A stretch of DNA of 5,406 nucleotides from an uncultured Pseudomonadales bacterium. Lineage in GTDB: Bacteria; Pseudomonadota; Gammaproteobacteria; Pseudomonadales; Porticoccaceae. The notes beneath the pieces were generated by a model. That model made no database searches. It had not been told where the DNA came from and was given only the letters and a program-made list of their open reading frames with translations. Made by a program: the position numbers and the translations under genes. Positions 1 through 5,372 of the stretch are shown one piece after another; position 1 is the stretch's first letter; each line of letters opens with the position of its first letter. The DNA is taken from the NCBI GenBank assembly GCA_905478725.1, contig CAJQJT010000338.1, positions 1 to 5,406 on the forward strand. Reading direction: 5' to 3'.

Positions 1-67
1 CCACAATGGCGACTACGATCATTAATTCAAGCAGTGAAAATCCTGCGGTTTTTGGTTGGTTCTTCAT
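1..67 (-). CDS. Type IV prepilin or pseudopilin, 5' fragment cut by the left edge
   Basis: Only the first 22 codons lie in the window. They begin with ATG at 67-65 and read MKNQPKTAG, then FSLLELMIVVAIV. This is a class III (type IV prepilin) signal: a short positively charged leader, Gly at -1, Phe at +1 and Glu at +5 of the mature protein, followed by the hydrophobic helix that anchors the subunit in the inner membrane and packs in the pilus core. Cleavage and N-methylation by a PilD-type peptidase after Gly9 would be expected. The ELMIVVAIV core fits PilE- or FimT/GspH-like subunits better than PilV, which usually has EVLVA, but the subunit type cannot be decided without the globular domain. 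It lies downstream of fimT on the same strand, as in minor pilin clusters. A nearby ATG at 74 opens another frame that does not give a pilin leader. Confidence 0.85.
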   Translation of the reverse strand, partial: MKNQPKTAGFSLLELMIVVAIV

Positions 68-76
68 GATCCATTA

Positions 77-112
77 AGTTCCCTGTTTAGCTCCCTGTTT
101 AGCTCCCTGTTC
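77..112. repeat. 12-bp tandem repeat, three copies
   Basis: Copies at 77-88, 89-100 and 101-112 follow AGCTCCCTGTTT on the plus strand. The first copy has one change (T for C at its third base) and the third has one change at its last base. The array forms the immediate 5' leader of the left-edge prepilin. On the coding strand each copy carries an AGGGA(A/G) ribosome-binding-like core. Such an array can gain or lose units by replication slippage, which would change the leader length. Confidence 0.9.
79..84 (-). promoter_or_regulatory. Shine-Dalgarno site of the left-edge prepilin
   Basis: On the minus strand this reads AGGGAA, 11 nt before the ATG at 67, a rather long spacing. It sits in the gene-proximal copy of a 12-bp tandem repeat, so two further AGGGAG copies lie upstream at 91-96 and 103-108. 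Only the proximal copy is close enough to serve this start. Confidence 0.5.
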
Positions 113-117
113 TGCTA

Positions 118-151
118 TCTAACTTTCTGCTAAATCTAACTCTCTGCTAAC
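118..151. repeat. 17-bp tandem repeat, two copies
   Basis: Copies at 118-134 and 135-151 match at 15 of 17 positions (unit about TCTAACTCTCTGCTAAC). Related CTGCTA and CTATCTGC fragments on both sides make the whole stretch 110-165 a low-complexity pyrimidine-rich tract on the plus strand. It lies between fimT and the next prepilin, next to the 12-bp array. I see no coding potential or hairpin in it. Confidence 0.75.
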
Positions 152-278
152 TCTCTATCTGCAACTTTAGTACTCTGAGTTCAAAACGACAGCTCTCTCA
201 GATTAACGGTAATAAATATCAGATTAGCGTCGCGCCAGGTATTCTATTTGAGCTCTCCCGCTATTTCTTAGCTGGTCT

Positions 279-842
279 CTAGCTGCTGGGGCAGTCTATT
301 TTTGTGCCGCCAGTATCATCGAAACCATCACCATCGGAATCACTGGACAGGCGAATACGGCCACTGCGAAAGACAATCACCTGACGCCCGTAATCAACGG
401 ATTGATTTGTCGAACAGACTTCAAGGTTACCGGACTCAAGGGCTTCGCCGTTGCGTGCAAAACGCATATAAGGCCGACTAAAAGAGGCTGACATCTTTAG
501 GGCAATGGAGTTGATATCAATATCCTGATGCAAGTTGTCACCGGCGTTGAAACCATTGCTAAGATCAAGATCAAAAAATACCAGTAGACGCAGGCCACCG
601 GTACTAACACAGCTGTTTAATGCGTTGACGGTGCAGACCGTCAAAATTTGGCGCTGGGATAGCGCCAGCCCCCGTGCCAACTCCAGAGCATTGCGCACTT
701 GTACCGTTTTCTGGCTGACCGCACGCTTTTGCGCAAAACTGGTAAAAGACGGTACGGCAACGGCTAATAAAATAGCGGCGATGGCGACGGTGACCATTAA
801 TTCGACAATGGTAAATCCGCGTGAGAAAGCGAAACGGTTCAT
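279..842 (-). CDS. fimT: FimT/GspH-family type IV minor pseudopilin
   Basis: This encodes a 187-residue inner-membrane pseudopilin expected to join the tip or body of a type IV pilus. The leader MNRFAFSRG is followed by FTIVELMVTVAIAAILLAVAV, giving a prepilin cleavage site after Gly9, Glu at mature position 5 and a transmembrane helix of about residues 10-30. The rest is a GspH-like globular domain with an Asp-rich turn at 91-102 and four cysteines (70, 78, 143, 184) that could form two disulfides. SGRIRLS at 160-166 carries the GRxR motif (161-164) reported for FimT proteins that bind DNA during natural transformation, so a role in DNA uptake is a reasonable inference. The tail has a DSDGDGFDD loop (168-176) resembling a calcium site. 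AGGAG lies 7 nt before the ATG and supports this start. The family is clear; DNA uptake rather than general minor-pilin function is less certain. Confidence 0.9.
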   Translation of the reverse strand: MNRFAFSRGFTIVELMVTVAIAAILLAVAVPSFTSFAQKRAVSQKTVQVRNALELARGLALSQRQILTVCTVNALNSCVSTGGLRLLVFFDLDLSNGFNAGDNLHQDIDINSIALKMSASFSRPYMRFARNGEALESGNLEVCSTNQSVDYGRQVIVFRSGRIRLSSDSDGDGFDDTGGTKIDCPSS

Positions 843-849
843 CCCTAAA

Positions 850-854
850 CTCCT
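850..854 (-). promoter_or_regulatory. Shine-Dalgarno site of fimT
   Basis: AGGAG on the minus strand, separated by 7 nt from the ATG at 842. It is the best ribosome-binding match in the window and fixes the fimT start at the codon that gives a normal nine-residue prepilin leader. Confidence 0.8.
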
Positions 855-882
855 GACAGTAATATCACGGTAAAAATGGATA

Positions 883-898
883 TGCTTTTAGCTTGCCA
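883..898 (-). promoter_or_regulatory. Possible sigma-54 (-24/-12) promoter of fimT
   Basis: The minus strand reads TGGCAAGCTAAAAGCA. Against the sigma-54 consensus TGGCACG-N4-TTGCW it matches 9 of 12 specified bases and keeps both invariant pairs, GG and GC, at the correct 10-base spacing. Mismatches are at the C of CACG and the two T of TTGC. Transcription would begin near 872, about 30 nt before the fimT start, leaving room for the AGGAG site. Sigma-54 with PilR drives major pilin genes in several gammaproteobacteria, which makes the location plausible. No good sigma-70 promoter was found in the same spacer. The two mismatches in the -12 element keep this tentative. Confidence 0.35.
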
Positions 899-1011
899 TT
901 AAAGGATAGCAGCTAATCAGGGCGAGACTGGCTTGTCTCAGAAAGTTGCGATTGAGCCGATATTAAGCAGCTGCTAGGACGGTTTTCAGCCTGGCCTAAG
1001 GGCTGCCAAAA

Positions 1012-2418
1012 TCACAGGCTCATGCCCAACCATAAATAGGCAATCATACTGATCACACCCACCACCATTGAGTAGGGAAGCTGGGTTTTAATATGGTCAA
1101 TATGATCAGATGCCGCTCCGGTGGAGGCCAGAATAGAAGTATCAGACAGAGGTGAGCAGTGATCACCAAAGACACCGCCGCCAGCTGTAGCGGCAAGGGT
1201 TGCATAGACCAGCGTGGAGAGTTCGCCGCCAGAAAAGTTAAACGCCAAAGGCACTGAGATGGGAATCATAATCGCGTACGTGCCCCAAGAAGTACCAGTG
1301 GAAAAAGCGATAACACCGGAAATAATAAACACCAATAATGGCAAGATTGAGGGCGTTAACCAGGACTTAGTAATTGAGACTATATAGTCCGCTGTGTGCA
1401 GTGCTGCAGAGAGATCGTTCAGTGCATAGGCAAAAGCCAGAATCACCACCGCAGGCATAATGCCCTTGATACCGAGCATGGCCGTGGAGGTAATTTCATT
1501 TAGTGGAACACCCTGAAGCCGCATAATAATAGCCAACACAAAAACGGCCAGCATAAAGGCCTCGAGTGGCTTAGCACTGGAGGTGAGACTCACTGACACC
1601 AGGGCAAAACCAATTACCAGCATCACCGGGAATATGAAATTCCAGAACAGACTGGTGCGAATACCCCCATAGGGCTCTATGCCAGTGAGTTCATCAGCCA
1701 TAAGTGGCTCGCCACCGTCGCGAACCACCTTGCCCTCTTCCTGAGCACGGCGCTCAGCTTCTTTCATGGGACCAAAGTCAGGCAGCCAACCTGAGGCGAT
1801 CAAGCCCACCATCAGCACTGAGAGGATTGGATAGATATTAAATGGAATCGCGGTAATGAAAAATCCCATGGCGTCACCGGCATTGGCCACTGGTCCCATA
1901 CCGATAGTCAGTCCAGCGACAAACACGGCCCAGCCGGTAAAGGGCACCAAAATACTCACAGGAGCTGAGGTGGAATCGCAAATATAGGCAAGTTTTTCAC
2001 GGGAGATTTTGTAGCGGTCCGACAGGCTACGCATGGTGGAACCAACAAACAACGGGCTAAAATAATCACTAAAATAGACAAACAACCCCATAAACCAGGA
2101 GACCAACTGGATGCGTTTACGGGTCATCCTGCGCCGCTCAATAAACAGCGAGAAATTGGCAACGGCACCAGTGCGCTGAAAAAACGCCAACAATATACCG
2201 ATAAAAAATTCGAGTAACAGAATCCAGGAAAAACCTTCATTACCCAAGGCGCCGACCAATAGATCGGGAAAGCCCTGAAAGCCTTTGCCGGCAACCAGCA
2301 CACCGATCAAACAGGCGACGGCTAAGGAGAACACTGTATTGCGCGTAGCAAAGGCCAAAAACACGGCCACGCCTGCGGGCACCAAAGACAAAGGGCCAAT
2401 ATAGTCGGTAACTTCCAT
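1012..2418 (-). CDS. NhaC-family Na+/H+ antiporter-like membrane transporter
   Basis: This encodes a 468-residue multi-pass inner-membrane protein with hydrophobic segments along most of its length. One long hydrophilic loop (about 213-250, rich in Glu, Lys and Arg) separates two halves. Family signatures include DSTSAPVSILVPFTGW (about 148-163), STGTSWGTYAIMIPI (373-387), and the C-terminal GDHCSPLSDTSIL (418-430) with DHIDHIKTQLPY (438-449), all typical of NhaC-type antiporters (PF03553). Members exchange sodium for protons; some relatives, such as Bacillus MleN, couple this to organic acids. As last gene after two FAD oxidases, it may import their substrate or export a product, but that is inference. 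The ATG at 2418 is chosen because AAGGAA lies 6 nt upstream. A TTG two codons earlier (2424-2422) would abut that site with no spacing. No convincing terminator follows the stop. Confidence 0.9.
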   Translation of the reverse strand: MEVTDYIGPLSLVPAGVAVFLAFATRNTVFSLAVACLIGVLVAGKGFQGFPDLLVGALGNEGFSWILLLEFFIGILLAFFQRTGAVANFSLFIERRRMTRKRIQLVSWFMGLFVYFSDYFSPLFVGSTMRSLSDRYKISREKLAYICDSTSAPVSILVPFTGWAVFVAGLTIGMGPVANAGDAMGFFITAIPFNIYPILSVLMVGLIASGWLPDFGPMKEAERRAQEEGKVVRDGGEPLMADELTGIEPYGGIRTSLFWNFIFPVMLVIGFALVSVSLTSSAKPLEAFMLAVFVLAIIMRLQGVPLNEITSTAMLGIKGIMPAVVILAFAYALNDLSAALHTADYIVSITKSWLTPSILPLLVFIISGVIAFSTGTSWGTYAIMIPISVPLAFNFSGGELSTLVYATLAATAGGGVFGDHCSPLSDTSILASTGAASDHIDHIKTQLPYSMVVGVISMIAYLWLGMSL

Positions 2419-2424
2419 TCTCAA

Positions 2425-2430
2425 TTCCTT
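2425..2430 (-). promoter_or_regulatory. Shine-Dalgarno site that decides the NhaC-family start
   Basis: AAGGAA on the minus strand, 6 nt before the ATG at 2418. The in-frame TTG at 2424-2422 touches this site directly and so cannot use it, which favours the shorter 468-residue protein. Confidence 0.75.
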
Positions 2431-2470
2431 TTTTAATTAGCCGCAATAATGCTCAATTTCATTATCTCGG

Positions 2471-2493
2471 TTACAGCTCTTGATTACAGCTCT
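2471..2493. repeat. Short direct repeat over the stop codon of the second oxidase
   Basis: TTACAGCTCT occurs exactly at 2471-2480 and again at 2484-2493, a 13-bp period. The right-hand copy holds the last codons and the TAA stop (2486-2484) of the PuuB-like gene. The left-hand copy lies just after the stop in the spacer before the transporter. It looks like a recent small tandem duplication that did not change the protein end. Confidence 0.7.
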
Positions 2494-3797
2494 CGTCTGC
2501 CCTGCCAACTCTCCAAGGCGGCGCTGGCCTCAAAGCCAATACGCCGCAATGGGTCCGGCGGCATCCAACTGGGGGAACCAAAAATAGCCGCCACATCAAG
2601 CTCATTATTGCCCAGGGCAAGTTCAGCCAGAGCGCTGCCTAAAAGTGTGCCTTTTACCGTGCCACCACCGTTGCAGCCGCTGGAGATAAACAATCCCGGC
2701 TCGCGCTCACCCCACACCGGTGCGGTGTTGTAAGTGACGCCAACAGCACCACCCCAAACATGTTCAAACCCCTGTTTTTTTCCGTTGCCTTGCCCATTCG
2801 AGTTCAGCTGGGGAAATCTGCGCCAGAGCCGATCCTGCAAAAGCGCGGTCACCTTTGAGCCTGACAGCTCGGCTTCATAACTGTGTCCTGAGCGCACCAG
2901 CAGTCGACCATCAGCTGTGCGCCGCAGAGTGCTACCAAGCCGATGAGTAGGCAACAGACCCCAATTGCTGACGCTGCCCAAACTATCGAGAAGTTCAGGA
3001 TCTAATCGCGGCGTAATGCCTGCATAGGTATACACAGCGGCTAATCGTGAGCGGGCTACGCCCTGCTCTTTGGCAAAGGAGTTATTGGCCAGCACTAATT
3101 TCGAGCAGGTTAATTCACCCTCGGCCGTGGTAACACTCCACTTGCCGCCACTCTGGTTAATTTTCAATGCCGGGGTATTTTCAAACACTGTAATTGAGTC
3201 GGCCAGCTGGTTGTGAATGGCGCGAATCACCGCCGCTGGCTGTGCCAGATAACAGTGCGGGCTGTAGAGACCGGACTGATAAAAGTCGGTTCCCAATTCA
3301 GCTTTTAACTGCGCCTGATCCAGTTGCCTGTAGGGAAGCCCTGCGCCGTCGAGGAATTGCTTGTAGTTGTTCAATGACTTAAGTCCCGCCGAGCTGGCGG
3401 CAGCACGATAGGTGCCGGCTCGCTGGAGATCAACATCCAAACCGCTGGCCTGAACATTGCTGAGAATCGATTGCATGGCGTCCTGAGTGAGGCGATTGGC
3501 TTCCAGCATGCGCTGCATATTTTCTGGGTTGGCATCTTCAGCCAAAGCAATTTCTAGCAGAAATCCAGAATTTCGGCCCGGATTGCCCTCGCCTATTTCA
3601 CTGGCATCAATTACGACTACTCGAGCATCCGGCTGCAATTCCTGCCAGCGCCGAGCGCAGGCGAGACCGGTAAAGCCAGCACCTACTATAACCACATCGG
3701 CAACCTGCTTACCTTTTAAGGGGGCATGGGCTTGACGAGGGGGCAGTAGAGCATTCCAGCCACTGGCTAGCTGGTAGTTTGGAAAAATCGGTCGCAT
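2484..3797 (-). CDS. FAD-dependent oxidoreductase, PuuB/OrdL-like (DAO superfamily)
   Basis: This encodes a 437-residue flavoprotein of the D-amino-acid oxidase superfamily (COG0665-type), expected to oxidise a C-N bond of an amine or amino acid to an imine that hydrolyses to a carbonyl and ammonia. After about 30 residues (with NYQLASGWN, as in gamma-glutamylputrescine oxidase-like proteins) comes the Rossmann motif VVIVGAGFTG (35-44), the acidic ribose-binding residue in VVVID (D64), and the flavin-contact motif NPGRNSGF (72-79). The C-terminal half has HVWGGAVGVTYNTAPVWG (346-363) and SSGCNGGGTVKG (372-383), the usual closing FAD segment, here with Cys375. There is no signal peptide, so it is cytosolic or membrane-associated. 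It lies 66 bp after the DadA-like gene. Upstream in-frame codons reach a stop at 3812-3810, so ATG 3797 is the earliest ATG. It lacks a proper Shine-Dalgarno site and follows an A-rich tandem array. The substrate is unknown. Confidence 0.85.
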   Translation of the reverse strand: MRPIFPNYQLASGWNALLPPRQAHAPLKGKQVADVVIVGAGFTGLACARRWQELQPDARVVVIDASEIGEGNPGRNSGFLLEIALAEDANPENMQRMLEANRLTQDAMQSILSNVQASGLDVDLQRAGTYRAAASSAGLKSLNNYKQFLDGAGLPYRQLDQAQLKAELGTDFYQSGLYSPHCYLAQPAAVIRAIHNQLADSITVFENTPALKINQSGGKWSVTTAEGELTCSKLVLANNSFAKEQGVARSRLAAVYTYAGITPRLDPELLDSLGSVSNWGLLPTHRLGSTLRRTADGRLLVRSGHSYEAELSGSKVTALLQDRLWRRFPQLNSNGQGNGKKQGFEHVWGGAVGVTYNTAPVWGEREPGLFISSGCNGGGTVKGTLLGSALAELALGNNELDVAAIFGSPSWMPPDPLRRIGFEASAALESWQGRREL

Positions 3798-3798
3798 G

Positions 3799-3840
3799 TT
3801 TTTATTCTTTTATTTTTATTGTTTTATTTTTATTGTTTTG
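3799..3840. repeat. 14-bp A/T-rich tandem repeat, three copies, in the leader of the second oxidase
   Basis: Copies at 3799-3812, 3813-3826 and 3827-3840 follow TTTTTATTGTTTTA on the plus strand (C replaces G in the first copy; the last base differs in the third). On the coding strand the array is almost all A with scattered T and C, and runs directly up to the ATG at 3797 of the PuuB-like gene. It fills most of the 66-bp gap between the two oxidase genes and contains no clear Shine-Dalgarno sequence. It may act as an unstructured A-rich leader. Confidence 0.9.
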
Positions 3841-3863
3841 ATCGGCTCAAACTAAACCATCTG

Positions 3864-5165
3864 TTACCAAGCACGATCTACCCTAAATGGACTTATAGCA
3901 AGGGGACAATCCTCTCCCACCGCCAGAGCAGATAACATAGCCCCAGTTACAGCACCTTGAGTCAAACCCAAATGGCCATGACCAAAACCAAAAAAGGCAT
4001 TATCAAAATGTGGCGAGGCGGAAATAACCGGCACCGTATCCGGCACACTGGGCCTGAAGCCCATCCAAGGTTTGCCCTCATTCTCCCCTTCTGCGGCATT
4101 CAATCGCGGAAACAAGTAGGCCGCCTGCTGTGCCAAATTATGCGCCCGCTGGTAATTCGGCGCGGCCTTGAGACCGGCAAACTCCACGGTGCCCGCCAAA
4201 CGCAAACCCTCCATCATGCTGGTGGCGGCAAAGGCGCGGCCAGCAAATAACAGTGGTCGTTTTAATTCGATACCAGGCATGGGCAAATCCAAACTGTAAC
4301 CACGCTCAGTGTCCAAGGGCACAGTGCTGCCCAACTGTTTGGCCAGGGTCTTGGAATAGGCACCGGCGGTAATAAATACTTCGCGGCAAAGCACCTGATT
4401 AGAGGGCACTTGATTAGAGGGCACTTGGTTGAAGGACATCTCATGATCAGTGTACAGCGCTGTCACACGCTTCCCCTCAAGCTTAAAACCAGTCACTTCG
4501 GCGGTTATAAACTCACCACCCTGCTGCTGAAACAACTTAAATAAACTCCGGGACAGGGCCAGGGGCGACAGAGTCTGAGCACCAGCTGGCACCAATACGG
4601 CACCGGCCAATCCCGATCGCAAGTTGGGCTCAAGATCGGTCAGCTCTGTGCCATCAACAAGCTGATAGTCCACATTCCGGCGCTGGTAATAGCTGCAATT
4701 CAACTTTGCCGCAGCAAACTGGCTGGGGGTTTCATTGATATAAAGCGTGCCTTCTTGCCGCAACAGCGCTTGAGCGCCAGCTTTGTTCACAAGGGGCTGT
4801 AAAAAATCCAGTGCCCGACTCGACAGAGCACTGATAGCAGCCGAAGACTGATCGGCCTTTGCTACCGAACTGCTGGCGAGAAAGCGCGCAAACCAAGGCA
4901 GCAATCGCGGAGCATAAGCCGGTCGCAGAGCTATAGGCGCCATCCGCTGCATCAGCATATGGGGAATTTCTTTCCAGATGCCGGGCATCGCCTCGGGATG
5001 CACTGAACCAACGGAAATAATACCCGCATTTCCTGAGCTCGTTCCTTCGCCAGGGGGCATGGGGTCAATCAGGGTAACCTGGCGGCCCTTCTCTTGCAGA
5101 TAGAGAGCCGTGCAAATACCGACTATGCCTGCGCCAACCACCACAGTTTGCGGGTCTGTCTTCAT
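3864..5165 (-). CDS. DadA-like FAD-dependent D-amino acid dehydrogenase
   Basis: This encodes a 433-residue flavoprotein, close to the usual DadA length. It probably dehydrogenates an amino acid to an imino/keto acid and passes electrons to the respiratory chain. The FAD Rossmann motif VVVGAGIVG (8-16) opens the protein and TLID (D34) supplies the acidic ribose-binding residue. GTSSGNAGII (41-50) matches the DadA-type flavin-contact motif. Further conserved stretches are DTERGYSLDLP (285-295), GLRLAGTVEFAG (320-331), WMGFRPSVPDTVPV (367-380) and the closing FAD segment FGHGHLGLTQGAVTG (394-408). Relatives with the GHGHxGLT ending include amino-acid and possibly hydroxyproline dehydrogenases, so the substrate is open. 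Residues 246-259 are an odd repeated insert (NQVPS-NQVPS-NQVLC) before the FITAGAYS strand. GAGAGG lies 11 nt before the ATG. It appears to be the first gene of the cluster. Confidence 0.88.
   Translation of the reverse strand: MKTDPQTVVVGAGIVGICTALYLQEKGRQVTLIDPMPPGEGTSSGNAGIISVGSVHPEAMPGIWKEIPHMLMQRMAPIALRPAYAPRLLPWFARFLASSSVAKADQSSAAISALSSRALDFLQPLVNKAGAQALLRQEGTLYINETPSQFAAAKLNCSYYQRRNVDYQLVDGTELTDLEPNLRSGLAGAVLVPAGAQTLSPLALSRSLFKLFQQQGGEFITAEVTGFKLEGKRVTALYTDHEMSFNQVPSNQVPSNQVLCREVFITAGAYSKTLAKQLGSTVPLDTERGYSLDLPMPGIELKRPLLFAGRAFAATSMMEGLRLAGTVEFAGLKAAPNYQRAHNLAQQAAYLFPRLNAAEGENEGKPWMGFRPSVPDTVPVISASPHFDNAFFGFGHGHLGLTQGAVTGAMLSALAVGEDCPLAISPFRVDRAW
4391..4435. repeat. In-frame 15-bp tandem repeat inside the DadA-like gene
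   Basis: Copies lie at 4391-4405, 4406-4420 and 4421-4435 (plus-strand unit GCACTTGATTAGAGG). The first two differ at one base and the third is more diverged (GCACTTGGTTGAAGG). As 15 is a multiple of three, copy-number change keeps the frame. The encoded residues are about 246-259, NQVPS repeated. They fall in a loop just before a conserved beta strand, where a length change should be tolerated. Confidence 0.92.
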
Positions 5166-5372
5166 GATTAGATAAGCCTCTCAATATAGGCCCTTAATAG
5201 AAGCCTCTTAAACGGGCTGCTGGACAAAAATAGTGGATGTATTTAGATGTACTTAAATGTACATAAATGTATTTAGCTGCACAGTATAGGAATCAATCAG
5301 GCAGAGATAGCGCAGTACCCAATTAAAGTCGGTGTTGAGTATATTGAGAATAAAAGCAGCACTACTGAAACG
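5166..5372 (-). promoter_or_regulatory. Leader and probable control region of the oxidase-transporter cluster
   Basis: This stretch between the upstream terminator and the DadA-like start must hold the cluster promoter if the terminator works. The gene-proximal part has GAGAGG (5182-5177), 11 nt before the ATG, and an 8-bp AGAGGCTT repeated at 5181-5174 and 5208-5201. The middle holds four direct 10-bp repeats. TATACT, a fair -10 hexamer, occurs on the coding strand at 5288-5283, just upstream of those repeats, and at 5343-5338, but neither has a good -35 hexamer at 16-18 bp. I therefore name no exact promoter. No small open frame or riboswitch-like fold was recognised. Confidence 0.4.
5237..5276. 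repeat. Four direct 10-bp repeats upstream of the DadA-like gene
   Basis: Copies at 5237-5246, 5247-5256, 5257-5266 and 5267-5276 read ATGTATTTAG, ATGTACTTAA, ATGTACATAA and ATGTATTTAG. The first and last copies are identical. The period is close to one helical turn, so ATGTA recurs on the same DNA face. Within the array lies the inverted repeat TGTAC-N6-GTACA (5248-5263). The array sits 72 to 111 bp before the start codon, a fitting place for a regulator site, but it could equally be one more slippage-made array. Confidence 0.85.

Noticed and set aside
535..873. Plus-strand open frame antisense to fimT (112 codons)
   Set aside because: It lies almost wholly opposite a well-supported FimT gene, resembles no known family and has a composition expected of an antisense shadow.
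924..939. GAGAC-TGGCTT-GTCTC hairpin downstream of the NhaC-family gene
   Set aside because: The stem has only 5 bp and no T-run follows on the minus strand, so it is not a credible terminator.
966..975. Perfect palindrome AGCAGCTGCT between the transporter and fimT
   Set aside because: It is a single 10-bp palindrome without a second copy or promoter nearby, and could easily occur by chance.
987..1005. CAGCC-N9-GGCTG stem just after the NhaC-family stop
   Set aside because: The 5-bp stem is followed by A rather than T on the transcribed strand; it lacks the features of an intrinsic terminator.
2240..2446. Alternative minus-strand frame overlapping the NhaC-family start
   Set aside because: It is out of frame with the conserved transporter, and the ribosome site is explained by the ATG at 2418.
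2449..4250. Plus-strand open frames opposite the two FAD oxidases (2449-2733, 3194-3382, 3487-3735, 3957-4250)
   Set aside because: Each is antisense to a conserved coding region, has no recognisable domain and no cluster context.
4262..4444. Minus-strand frame of 60 codons inside the DadA-like gene
   Set aside because: It is another reading frame of the same strand covering the NQVPS repeat, so its repeated CPL(I)KC/R pattern is only the 15-bp array read in a different frame.
5248..5263. TyrR/PhhR-type box in the leader of the cluster
   Set aside because: TGTAC-N6-GTACA looks similar, but the TGTA-to-TACA spacing is 8 rather than the 10 bases of the TyrR box (TGTAAA-N6-TTTACA).
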